Shown here one piece after another: positions 44,382-57,457 of a stretch of DNA of 64,000 bases. Every line of letters starts with the position of its first letter. The stretch's first letter is position 1. The translations under genes and the position numbers were made by a program. A model generated the notes under the pieces. That model had not been told where the DNA came from. It saw only the letters and a list, made by a program, of their open reading frames with translations, and searched no databases. Source of the stretch: Larix kaempferi (lineage: Eukaryota; Streptophyta; Pinopsida; Pinales; Pinaceae); the NCBI GenBank assembly GCA_027924585.1, contig BSBM01000068.1, forward strand, positions 10,936,001 to 11,000,000, given 5' to 3'.

Positions 44382-47300
44382 TGTTATCACACAACTCGTA
44401 GTTGTCCCTAATGGTATCCCATCCGGGATGGTAGAGGAGATGGACAGCCAAATAGGTGACCCAAGAGATGCCACGGTTCCCAATGCAAGCTGGGAGTCAC
44501 GACAACCGAGGCACCCTTCGCTTTAGATCTAGACAAGGGAATATCAAGGGGGAGACCCTATAGACAATCGACAGAAGATTAGCCAAAGCAATGGTTTCTA
44601 GGGGGGTGTGAAAGTTGAGTTACGGAAACCAATGCAAGCTTAGGTGGACCCAAGAGTTTATGATATGGTTCAAGAGGCTTAAGAAGTGACAAGTGTTTCA
44701 ACCAATGAATGATTTAGGCCACCTATGGAGATCAAAGAGATATATCTAGTACCATGAAATACACAAGTGGGGCCCACTTCCTTAAACTATGGAAATGACC
44801 CAAATGGGACCCACAAGGTGAAGTTAGGGTGAAATGGCACTAAGGGGTGTTTGAAGATGTGGATTTATGGATCCAAGTTGGATTTAGACACACCCACATA
44901 TGGGATCTAGAAAAAGACACAATCCCCAAGGAGAGCGAATTGACCCAAGGAGACTAGTGCCTTTAGATGGAGGGGCAAATGGAGTCCAAATTATGCCAAA
45001 TTTTAGATCAAGGTAGTTAAGGCAAGTATCAAACTGGGATCTCACCTACCCATGTCTTGGAACTAGCAAAACTCACCCAACCAAGGAGTGCGACCTCACC
45101 CAAGGAAGGCTAAGTGCCTCAGAAAATGTGTCAAATGAAGCCCAATCCACACCAAACTATAGATACGAATTGTCGTGGATACTATAGAGGTGGGTTTTCA
45201 ATATTTTTCAAAAAGGCAAGCTAGATCCAAGTAGATTTAAGAAAAAGTAAAAATGAGGGTTTTTAGATCTAAGAGAATAGATGGATAAGATAGAAGAATT
45301 TCATACGTCTTGGAACATACCTGAAAGATGAAGATGGAAGAGGCTTGTGACGAGGATTACTTCTAACAAAGATCAATTTCCAAACTTGGATGAGCCCTTC
45401 TTGCCAATGTTTTCCCTCCTTCAACCAAATCGATTTCCCTATTCCTGTCAATCAAGGACACAAAGATCAATCAATCAATCAAGAATGGAAAGAGATGCAA
45501 ACAAAGAGATGACAAACATGAATTGTTGGTACAAAGACAAAACAACTCCCTGTCAACCAAAACATCCTCTTGAAGCTTGAAGGGTAGGCCTCCCCACCAA
45601 TTCGCACCTCTCCAAAATGTCTTCTTTTCCTACAAAACAATGTGGGTTGAAGACAAAATCAAGATGACCACCAATATCTGTCAGTGTAGAGGAAGAAGCA
45701 TTTACAATCACCACAAGCATTCCAACTTCAAGATCCAAGCTGCCCAAGAAAGTATTTTTATTCCAATAGCCAAGAGCCAAAAATCTCTAGATGAATTTTA
45801 CAATGAGGGGGGTCTCCTCCTTATATAGGATAATAAAGACCAAAACCCTAGATCTCAAAACCACTTTATGAAATGAGTGGTTGAGATTAAAAGATCTCAC
45901 AACATAATAAATGGCCAAGATGAGCCATAACATAATGTCACATGGATCACTCAAAATAGAGGTGATGTCATCCTCTAGAGGGGGCTAAGACACATGGGCC
46001 TACCTCAAATAAAATGGACATGACTCATAAAGCTCATGGTGGGGCTAGGAGGCATCAATCCTTGCTAGCTCATCCCCATGGCACAATAATATAAAATAAT
46101 ATGTCCAAAATAATAAAAATGATCAAATACTGTCCTCAAAATATGTGAGAGACATGCAGTAAAAGGCCTCTTGTGGCCTCTGTGGACCCAACTAACTGAT
46201 GAAAACTACATGGAATATGGGGGTTTCACCCTAGAAAACCTTCGTGAAGACCAAGTGCCAAAACCTTTCCTCAATTTCCCAAATTGAATTCCTCAGTGAC
46301 CCTATTATTCAATTTTTAATCTGCCTCGATAATTGTGAAGCTGTTGAAACTGCCACCTAGGGCACCTACGCTGTCAAATTGAGCCCACTAGGATCTCCAA
46401 AAGGGGGTAAAATGGTAATATCAAGTGGTTGTACCACCGCCTCCTCATACATCGCCCTAGGTGAACTGGCCTCTCATGGCCCCTGCTAGATAGGCTGGGA
46501 AAACAGCCCCAAATCTGGTCAACAAGTGGAAAACTGCATCTAGCACTGTCAAAAATGACTGGAACTGAATGAAAAGTGTCTCATTGGATATGGAAGACCC
46601 AAAACTACTAAGAATGTGTACTCATACACCATGGGTTTCCCTGATGGGCCAACTGTAGGGTCCACCATATATGGATAGTGCATAATCTAATGATCTGAAG
46701 TAATAATAATACCTGTTGAACTAGATCAATCACCATATGAATCATATGTCCATCATATAGTATCATCAATAAGAGTATGTGGGACCATAAATCATCATCA
46801 ATAATCATACATGGCCCACATTATCACGGATCCCAAGAATTACCATAGTCAAACTAGGTTTGACTAGGTCAATATACAACCAAGGATAAATTATATCAAT
46901 AGACTAAGACATGTTCCTTTAATCATACTCACAGCTTAACTTAAAGTATAAACATGATTCAATGGCATTTATCATGTTTTCATATTCCATTGTTATTTAT
47001 ATTTACTTGCACAATAGCTTAAATGACAGACTCACCCATTGGACATGGTCTAACTGCTAGCTAAGGATGAAGGCTAGGAACAAGGCTAGGCAAAGGGGAT
47101 GACTTGCCTAAACTTAACTAAAAGACACTTTGGACTGGGAGAGGGGGGAACTACACTCTGTGCTGGACAAATAACATGTTGAAGGGCTGTGCCTCACAAA
47201 TGGATAAGTTGTTTAGAGAGTGCGTATTTAACTTAGGCATTATGTCTACATCAAGTTGATCCAAGTTCATTAGGATTATTCAATTTCATTTCATGGCCTT

Positions 47301-48382
47301 TTTGGCCTACATAACCCTTCGGATTTTAGATGTGCTAAGAAGCACAACTAATTGCACCTTGGATCTAGGGCATGTTTATACATATACAAGGTCAGCAGTA
47401 ATAGATATAACTTTTGAGTAACTTTTGTTTTTTGGACCTTTCTTATACTCTTCAAGGAGTATTTTTTGCAGTTCATCGCTCTTTCCCTTTACTCATGTGT
47501 GTTTAAAAACACATTCTAGAGTTTACCATTTCCATGGGCGAATTTATAAAGATTTCCAAGTAGTACATGAGCTTTCAATTTTAGCCAACAACATCTCAAG
47601 TGATTAAGGGGACTTCGATCAGTGCCAAACATTGGGACAACCGACCAGAATGATTTAGGCCTAGAATCCAACTCACCAAAGGAAAGTTCTGTCACCAACT
47701 CAGAGCCAAGACACTAAACAATCATGGATGTGATCCAACACAGAGGCAGTAATAGGGAAGTCCTCAGTATCAAAGAGTCAAGAAAGACAAGTCAAAGGTG
47801 AAAGACGAATCGGGAAGGTCATGGATGGACGGAGTCAAATCAATGTGGTGCCTAAGCTAGTAGACAAATGATGTCAAGAAAGACCATATCTATGCAAGGA
47901 GGGTATTAAAACGATGAGTTCTGTCAAGCAACCTAAATGTGCAGGTAATATGTCAATTTTATAATTTATAACATCATCAAGATAGTTCATTTTCATTTTA
48001 CAAAGTTTGCCACATCATGAATCATATACCAAGCTAATGCTGTAAAGATTACTAAAGCAACAAGATAATAATCCATAATCAATGATCATAAATCCATAGT
48101 TCATATCACATCATAATAATAATCATCATAAACCATCTGAACCACTGCTGTAATAACATCTCTAGGCACTGAACTGAAACTGTATGGAATAAAGGGTCAC
48201 ATCGGTCATCAAATTTGAACTCTCAAGGCTCATAGTTGGCACAAGGTATAACATAAGTTTGATAAAATACACTACTCTAATCATGAGTGATCTAAAAATA
48301 TAGATTCATCATAGCCAAGCTCTGAAAAGTGCAGATATCTGCTAAGAAAGAATAGTAGCCCTGCTACTATGGTGTGATAACA
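44382..48382 (-). repeat. LTR-B2, shared by units I and II
   Basis: This 4001-bp LTR has ends TGTTATCACAC and GTGTGATAACA. It has the unit I primer site at its left and the unit II 3' noncoding region at its right. No gene was seen in it; short frames recur only as repeat copies. Confidence 0.85.
45821..45827 (-). promoter_or_regulatory. Putative LTR-B2 TATA box
   Basis: The minus strand reads TATATAAGGAGGAGACC, as in LTR-B1 and LTR-B3. Confidence 0.6.
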
Positions 48383-49041
48383 TCTGGCTCCAACTGGGAC
48401 AAGTGTTTTAAGGGAGAGAGCACTTGAGAACCTCATAATATTTGGTCTCGAACTACTCTACATCAATCTTCAATCCATCACTGCATCATCCTTGATTTCA
48501 GTTTTATTTTGCACTTGTATCTGCACTCATAGCCACTAGAATACCTCATGAAACATGTATGGGAAATATACAAAATAAAACTGAAATGAAATCTATTCTA
48601 TGAAAAAAATTGAAATGCATAAAAGAAACATTGCTCTAACATGGCATATAAATTTTTTATTATTTCACTGTGTAGGAGGAAAAGAAAACTTTTTCAAGCA
48701 AGCACACTCAACTCAACTTGCACAGAAAGCCAAAAAGAACACTCAAGAAAACTAACCAGTCTTCAACGCATGTAGGAGGTGAGACAAGCTTAGGAAGGAG
48801 CAAGGCTCAACTCAATACACAACTCAGCAAAGGACAAAATCAAGCAGACAACTAAAGAAGAAAAATGGCAATACTCAGCACACAGAAAAAGAAAAAGGAA
48901 ACAAATCCTACTGCTCAAGTGAGCTTATTCAGAAGTCTACCTACTCTAAACAGGCATGCAAGGCAAGGCAAGGCAGGCAGAGTCAGGGATGATAATCGCT
49001 TAACTCCCTCTGGTTGATAGGTAGTAAGCTACACTGGCCAG
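48383..49041 (-). other. 3' noncoding part of internal II
   Basis: No conserved ORF is present; it is homologous to the same region in units I and III. Confidence 0.6.
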
Positions 49042-52000
49042 TCCCAGTAGTGAGGAAACACCAATTATCAATGCACTACTCAACAGTGAGCCGTCCAACC
49101 CAAAAGTCACAAGATCCCCTCGATCACATGTAAAATAAATCATCAGGAATAACGACCCTATCACCAATTTCAACGATGGTTTAAAGATTGAGGGATGGTT
49201 TCAACAACATGAGTAGGAATAGGTTAGATATCAGAATTGCATCGGGGTTGAGGTGTAACTATCCTCGAATTCCTATCAAGAGGAATTGCATCAAACCTAG
49301 GAGATCCACCGTCTAAAGGTATGGCTACCCTACCAATCAGGACTTCTCGAACTACTCTCCTAGGAGGATTCTCTACTCTTGGTTCTTCAACTTAAGGGTG
49401 AATGATGTACTTTGTTGTTTCTCCCACAGTCCAAAAGTCTCTATCAACATCTTCTTCTTCTTCCGCATGGACTGGAGGTGGTAGGTTTTGGTTTTCAACA
49501 CTTCTGCTACTACCTTCTCCTGATGGGACAGGAAAAACCATACTCTCTAAAGTTGCCAGATGATCAGTGGGAGAAGATAAATGACTAGGAACCGTGCTAG
49601 GAATATTCTGATCTCCCGTGTCTAAAGATGTTGGTGAGGAGGTAGGAGTGTGAAATGAATCTATGGAGTTCATACTCTCTTCACCAATAGGTAACTCACG
49701 AGGAATGAGGAAACCAGGGATGCTAGGATAAGATGAAGACAAACTCGTCCCACTAGGCTCTTCCTGAAAAATAGCTAGATTATTCAAAGAAAAGTCCTCT
49801 CCAGGGGCATGATGGATTAAGTAATGCTCTTTCCAACTCATGGAGTTGTCATTCCCTTGCCTCAAAACCCCATCTTCCAAGGACAAATGGGACAAATGAT
49901 TAGGAACATCAGAAAAATGATAATCAGTTGGCTCTTCATCATTCGCCTCACTAGGGGAAGGATGTGTTCCTTCATTGTTATTTGCCTAAGGAGTGATGTG
50001 AGGTAAGCCTTGTCTTCCTCTTTCCATGTTGAGGTAAAACAGGGATAGCCATTCATGGACCATTCTAGGTATATACTCACCCCTTCTTATTTGATCAAAG
50101 TTAACCTCAGACGTATTTAGTTGAGTGATGGGCTCAGGTTTTTCAATGCGTGGCTCCACATCACTAGGCCGGTTCAAAGCCCTAAGTTCTTCTGACGCTT
50201 CACCTCGAAGTGACTCAAGGTTCATTTCTCTAATAGCAATAACTCTTTCCCTTTCTTCCTCAGAAGAACTATCATCTCTGAATTATCTCCAAATATCTTC
50301 TCTCTTTGCATTGGGATACTCATCGTGGCCACCCATGACCATGAAGATCCCCTTAGGTAATAACTCACCCTCACCATACGTGTTCCTTACACCATCCTCA
50401 TAACTTTCAAGATGACCATCATAAAATGGCTCCCGATATACCTTAACCAATGACCCATCAGAGTTGGGGATAGTAGAATATGATAAATCCATCTGAAGAT
50501 GTCCCACTAGCCCATCAGACCACTTCCTACAAAGGATCATTCCATAGGCTGGAGGGAGATCTATGACTACTATGTCCATTAGCATGGATATGTCGGGGCA
50601 TGAAAACAGGTGAACTCTCAAGTTTTTAATCAAGCCAAAGACTTGAACTGGTCTAGAGTCAATCCCACAAACGTTCCCATAGGGCCTAGTTATTTTTAAT
50701 CCCATAGCTTCCATGACTTGCAAAGGCACCACATTCATGGAGGCACCAGAATCCAACATCCAGTTATGAAGAAGGGCATCACCAATGCGAAGTGTAAGAT
50801 AAAAAAGTTGGTGACCACCATTCTTTCTTTCATATAAGGCAGTTTGGATGTTAATGGGAGGGTCCTCCTCTTCATCAACCATAGCATTAGGTGCTGAGTT
50901 TTGAAGAGATGAACCTTCATCATCACTTGTGGCCGTCTCAGGGATACTCTTGAAAAACTATACTACTTGCTCTTTTATTGATGGGCTTTTCATTAACTCA
51001 GTGAGTGGGATGTTGTGCATAACATTGTCCAATTCTCTTTCAATGTTAATGTCCAAGTCATACTCAGGAAGAGGAATTGGCTTGCTCACCGGACTAGGTA
51101 GCTCACTACTTCTCTTCTCACTAAAAGTTGTAGGATTTTGGCCATCCTTTCATCGTTGATAGGTTCTAAGAGGACCTTGACCACTACTATTGGATTTTGC
51201 AGTGGCATAGATGGGAAAATTCAGACTGGGTTCTTCTATGGACTCTTCCTCATGATAAATCAAAATTCTTCCAAAGTCCTTGTCAAAATCTAAGTTGTCA
51301 ACCAAGTTAATGTTCTTTGGAGAATCAGGAGTATAATCACCATGGGTGGGATACTCAGGATCTTCCAACCTTTGCTCTTCATACCAGTTTATAACAGGAG
51401 GTTCAGGTGAAGCTTGGCTCACAGGGTTTCTTCTATCACCTTCATTAGGTTTCTTTTGTTGGTTCCAATAAGGCTTAGGGCCATAGGGCTTACTATACCT
51501 TTCCGCCTCTTTGTTCTTAGCTAGATCCCTAGTCAGGAGAGTTAGATTCTTCACCATTTCATGCATGCTCTCCATCATCTAATTGGGATCTTTACTAGGC
51601 TCTTTCCCCTTCTTAAACTTAGGCTCAGATCTAGAAGAAGAGGCACTAATTAGGTCAAAGAAATTTTGCTTCCCCATGGAAGCAACATTTGCTTCAGCGT
51701 TTATAGCATTGTTTTGTGCCACCTTCAAGTCACTAGGGTCTTTATCTTTTAAGTGGTAGCCAAGGTAACCCTTATAAGCATTGAGGTGATGAATTGAGAT
51801 GCCTTGCTCAGGAGGCCTAATGTTGGAAGGAATGTTGGCCACTATCTTGTCAAAGCGAAGGTTAAATTCATGGACATACTCGTTTTCTTTCTTTTTGATT
51901 TCGAAAAGTTGGTTCAAAAGGAAGCGTCCATCTAACTTGACTGACCACTCATGCTTGAGTTTCTCAGTGAAAACATTGTATCCATTGATTGATGATGCAG

Positions 52001-52634
52001 GAAAATGGTCAAACCACTTGTGAGCATCACCCTCCAAGGATGCGAAGAGACCCCTCATAAACACATCTTCTTATTCATCCCCATAAGCTTCCATTTGAGC
52101 CCAGACATTTTCTATGTGGTCCTCAATGGGGGTCGCACAATTCCCATTGAACTTTGGGATCTTTTCAAATTACTTGTTAGGCATATCATGGGGGGCACCT
52201 AAGACTTGGGAAAAGTCTAAGGGAGAGGCTTTATCCATGTTTCCAAAAGCACGAGCAACGAGAGGATTGTTTTGAGTATTGCTTCCAGAATTAGTTTGAG
52301 TTCCAGCCATTGGATTTGGTGGATTTAGGTTTATATTTGGATTAGGATATGAAGGAGGAACTGAATTGAACAAAGGAGATCCCAAGATACGGTTTGGAGA
52401 ATCTGAGTTAAAATTTTTCGAAAAGAAGTTAGATGATTGGGATTTAGGATCTCTTTTGTGATAAGTAAGCGGGGTTCCTTCCAATTGATTTGGATTTGAT
52501 TTACTTCTAGTGTTGTAAGGATGACTATGAGCTTGATCCTCAGGGGAGTCACAATTAGGAGTCGCCAAGTAGAACTTTAAACTCTTATACCAAGATGTAT
52601 GTTGTTTAAAGTGCAGGGAGAGAATGAGTGACAA
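49042..52634 (-). pseudogene. Gag-protease polyprotein, unit II, best-preserved frame
   Basis: All recognisable segments lie in a single reading frame and only in-frame stops break it, at about 52170, 51579, 51150, 50283, 49986 and 49392. This is the clearest evidence that the family encodes one polyprotein of about 1200 residues. Segments: PYNTRSK and EGTPLTY in the N-terminus, the capsid-like domain (FMRGLFASLEGDAHKWF), the linker (YGPKPYWNQQKKP), the protease with an intact DSGA triplet (MLDSGASMNVVP), PPAYGMILCRKW, the GEYIPRMVHEWL block and the serine-rich region. The terminal stop codon has changed (TAG to CAG near 49042). The frame starts at a TTG; the true start is not resolved. Confidence 0.82.
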
Positions 52635-52750
52635 ATAGATGGATATGGTTTAATTAAGGATTGAAATGATAACAATCTAGATTAATCAAGATGCGATAAG
52701 ATATGAGTTATGCATGGATAATCGCAGACACCTAAGGTAAACCTCTACCT

Positions 52751-52767
52751 CCCTAGCAACGACACCA
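52751..52767 (-). promoter_or_regulatory. Primer-binding site of unit II (tRNA-Asp type, decayed)
   Basis: The plus strand reads CCCTAGCAACGACACCA, four differences from the tRNA-Asp 3' end, all C to T or G to A transitions. It lies four bases from LTR-B3. Confidence 0.7.
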
Positions 52768-52771
52768 AAAA

Positions 52772-55700
52772 TGTTATCACACAACTTGTAGCTGTCCCTA
52801 GTGGTATCCCATCCGACACGGTAGAGGAGATGGACAACTAAATAGGTGACGTAATAGATGCCACGGTTCCCAATGCAAGCAGGGAGTCACGACAACCGAG
52901 GCACCCTTCGCTTTAGATCTAGACAAGGCAAGATCAAGGGGGAGACGCTATAGACAATCGACAAAAGATTAGCCAAAGCAATGGTTTCTAGGGGGATGTG
53001 AAAGTTGAGTTACGGAAACCAATGCAATCTTAGGTGGACCCAAGAGTTTATGATATGGTTCAAGAGGCTTAAGAAGTGACAAGTGTTTCAACCAATGAAT
53101 GATTTAGGCCACCTATGGAGATCAAAGATATATATCTAGTACCATGAAATACACAAGTGGGGCCCACTTCCTTAAACTATGGAAATGACCCAAATGGGAC
53201 CCACAAGGTGAAGTTAGGGGTGAAATGGCACTAAAGGGTGTTTGAAGATGTGGATCTATAGATCCAAGTTGGATTTAGACACACCCACATATGGGATCTA
53301 GCAAAAGACACAATCCCTAAGGAGAGCGAATTGAACCAAGGAGACTAGTGCCTTTAGATGGAGGGGCAAATGGAGTCCAAATTATGCCAAATTGTAGATC
53401 GAAGTAGTTAAGGAAAATATCAAAGTGGGATCTCACCTACCCATGTCTTGGAACTAGCAAAACTCACCCAACCAAGGAGTGCAACCTCACCCAAGGAAGG
53501 CTAAGTGCCTTGGAAAATGTTTCAAATGAAGCCCAAATCATACCAACCTATAGATCCGAATTTTTTATGGATAATATAGAGGTGGGTTTTCAATCTTTTT
53601 CCCAAAGGCAAGCTAGATCCAGGTAGACCTACGAAAAAGTAAAAATGACGGTTTTAATCAATGAGGGTTTTTATATCTAAGAGAATAGATGGATAAGATA
53701 GAAGAATTTCATAAGTCTTGGAACATACCTAGAAGATGAAGATGGAAGAAGATTGTGACGAGGATTACTTCTCACAAAGATCAAATGCCAAACGTGGATG
53801 AGCCCTTCTTGCCAATTTTTTTCCTCCTTCAACCAAATCGATTTCCCTATTCCCGTCAATCAAGGACACAAAGATCAATCATTCAATCAAGAATGGAAAG
53901 AGATGCAAACAAAGAAATGATAAACATGAATTGTTGGTACAAAAAAAAACAACTCCCTGCCAACCAAAATGTCCTCTTGAAGATTGAAGGGTAGGCCTCC
54001 CCACCAATTCGCACCTCTCCAAAACGTCTTCTTTTCCTACAAAACAATGTTAGTTGAAGATAAAATCAAGATGGCCACCAATATCTGTCAATGCAGAGGA
54101 AGAAGCATTTACAATCACCACAAGCACTCCAACTTCAAGATCCAAGATGCCCAAGAAAGTATTTTTATTCCAATAGCCAAGAGCCAAAAATCTCTAGATG
54201 AATTTTACAATGAGGGGGGTCTCCTCCTTATATAGGATAATAAAGACCAAAACCCTATATCTCAAAACCACTTTATGAAATGAGTGGTTGAGATTAAAAG
54301 ATCTCACAACATAATCAATTGCTAAGATGAGCCATAACATAATATCACATGGATGACTGAAAATAGAGGTGTCGTCATCCTCTAGAGGGGGCTAAGACAC
54401 ATGGGCCCACCTCAAATAACATGGACATGACTCATAAAGCTCATGGTGGGGCTAGGAGGCATCAATCGTTGCTAGCTCATTCCCATGGCACAATAATATA
54501 AAATAATATGTCCAAAATAATACAATTGATCAAATACTGTCCTCAAAATATGTGAGAGACATGTAGTAAAAGGCCTCCTGTGGCCTTTATGGACCCCATT
54601 GACTGATGAAAATTGCTTGTAAGATGGGGGATTCACCCTGGAAAACCTCTGTGAAGACCAAGTGCCAAAACCTTGCCTCAACTTCCCAAATTGAAGTCCT
54701 CAGTGACCCTTTTCTTCAATTTTTAATCTGCCTCGGTAATTGTGAAGCTGTTGAAACTGCCACCTAGGGGACCTGAGCTGTCAAACTGACCCCACTAGGC
54801 TCTCCAGAAGGGGTTAAAATGGTAATATCAAGTGGTTGGACCACCCCCTCCACCTACAATTCCCTAGGTGAACTGGCGTCTCATGGCCCCTGCTAGACAT
54901 GCTGGGAAAAACAGCCCCAAATCTGGTCAACAAGTGGAAAACTGCATCTATCACTATCAGAAATGCCTGAAACTGAATGAAACGTGTCTCATTGGATCTG
55001 GAATACCCAAAAATACTAAGAATGTGTACTCCTACACCATGGGTTGCCCTGATGGGCTAACTGTTGGGTCCACCATATATGGACAGTGCATAATCTGATG
55101 ATCTGAAGTAATAATAATACGTGTTGAACTGCATCAATCACCATCTGAATCATATGTCCATCATATAGTATCATCAATAAGAATATGTGGGACCATCAAT
55201 CATCATCAATAATCATACATGGCCCACATCATCACGAATCCCAAGAATGACCATAGTCAAACTAGGTTTGACTAGGTCAATATACAACCAAGGATAAATT
55301 ATATCAATAGACTAAGACATGTTCCTTTAATCATACTCACAGCTTAACTTAAAGTATAAACAGCATTCAGTGGCATTTATCATGTTTGCATATTCCATTG
55401 TTATTTATATTTACTTGCACAATAGCTTAAATGACAGACTCACCCATTGGACATGGTCTAACAGCTAGCTAAGGACGAAGGCTAGGAATAAGGCTGGGCA
55501 AAGGGGATGAATTTCCTAAACTTAACTAAAAGACACTTTGGACTAGGAGAGGGGGAAACTACACTCTGTGCCGAACAAATAACATGGGGAAGTGTTGTGC
55601 CTCACAAATGGACAAGTTGTTTAGAGAGTGCTTATTCAACTTAGGCATCATGTCTACATCAAGTTGATCCAAGTTCATTAGGATCATTCAATTTCATTTC

Positions 55701-56806
55701 ATGGCCTTTTTGGCCTACATAACCATTCGGATTTCAGATGTGCTAAGAAGCACAACTAATTGCAGCTTGCATCTAGGGCATGTTTATACATATACAAGGT
55801 CAGCAGTAATAGATATAACTTTTGAGTAACTTTTGCTTTTTGGACCTTTCTTATACTCTTCGAGGAGTATTTTTAGCATTTTATCACTCTTGCCCTTTAC
55901 TCATGTGTGTTTAAAAACACATTCTAGAGTTTACAGTTTCCATGGGCGAATTTATAAAGATTTCCAAGTAGTACATGAGCTTTCAGTTTTAGCCAACAAC
56001 ATCTCAAGTGACTAAGAAGACTTCGACTAGTGCGAAACATCGGGAAAACCAACCAGAATAATTTAGGCCTAGAATCCAACTCACCAAAGGCAAGTTTTGT
56101 CACAAACTCTGAACCGAGACACTAAAAAAACATGGATGTGATCCAACCCAGAGGCAGTAAGAGAGAACTCCTTAGTATCAAAGAGTCAAGAAAGACAAGT
56201 CAAAGGTGAAAGCCAAATCAGGAAGGTCATGGATGGATGGAGTCAAATCAATGTGGTGCCTAGGCTAGCAGACAAATGATGTCAAGAAAGACCATATCTA
56301 TGCAAGGAGGGTATTAAACCGATGAGTTTTGTCAAGAGACCTAAATGTGCAAGTAATATTTCCATTTTATAATTTATAACATCATCAAGATAGTTCGTTT
56401 TCATTTTACAAAGTTTGCCACATCATGAATCATATACCAAGCTAATGTTGTGAAGATGACTAAAGCAACAAGATAATAATCCATAATCAATGATCAGAAA
56501 TCCATAGGTCATATCACATCATAATAATAATCATCACAAACCATCTGAAACACTGCTGCAATAACATCTCTAGGCACTGAACTGAAACTGTATGGAATAA
56601 AGGGTCACATCAGTCATCAAATATGAACTCCCAAGGCTCATGCTTGGAACAAGGTCTAACATAAGCTTGATAAAATACACTGCTCTGATCATGAGTGATC
56701 TCAAAATATAGACTCATCATAGCCAAGCTCTGAATAATCTAAGTTCTGAAAAGTGCAGATATTTGCTAAGCAAGAATAGTAGCCCTGCTACTATGGTGTG
56801 ATAACA
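52772..56806 (-). repeat. LTR-B3, shared by units II and III
   Basis: This 4035-bp LTR has the same ends as LTR-B1 and B2. No supported gene lies inside. Confidence 0.85.
54228..54234 (-). promoter_or_regulatory. Putative LTR-B3 TATA box
   Basis: The minus strand reads TATATAAGGAGGAGACC. Confidence 0.6.
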
Positions 56807-57457
56807 TCTTGCTGTAGCTGGGACAAGTGCTCTAAGGGAGAGAGTGCTTGAGAACCTCAAAATCTCTGGTCTAGAATTGCTTTGCATCAATCTTCAATCA
56901 ACACCACATCATCCTTGCTTTCAGTTTTAGTTTGAACCTGTATCTGCGCTCATAGCCACTAGAATACCTCATGAAGCATGTATGGGAAATATATAAAATA
57001 AAACTGAAATGAAATCTATTCTATGACAAAAACTAAAATGCATAAAAGAAATATTGAGCTAACATGGCATATAATTTTTTTATTATTTCACTGTGCAGGA
57101 GGAAAAGAAACCTTTTTCAAGCAAGCACACTCAACTCAACTTGCACATAAAGCCAAAAAGAACACTCAAGAAAACTAACCACTCTTCCACACATGCAGGA
57201 GGTGAGACAAGCTTAGGAAGGAGCAAGGCTCAACTCAATCAACAACTTAGCAAAGGACAAAATCAAGCAAACAACTCAAGAAGAAATATGGCAATACTCA
57301 ACACACAGAAAAAAGAAAAAGAACACAAATCCTACTACTGAAGTGAGCTTATTCAAAACCCTACCTACTCTATACAGGCATGCAAGGCAAGGCAACGCAA
57401 GCAGAGTCAGTGATGATAATCCCTTAACTCCCTCTGGTTGATAGGGAGTAAGATACG
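56807..57457 (-). other. 3' noncoding part of internal III
   Basis: It is homologous to 40015-40666 and 48383-49041. An 82-residue plus-strand frame at 57093-57341 has no homologue or domain and is not kept. Confidence 0.6.
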
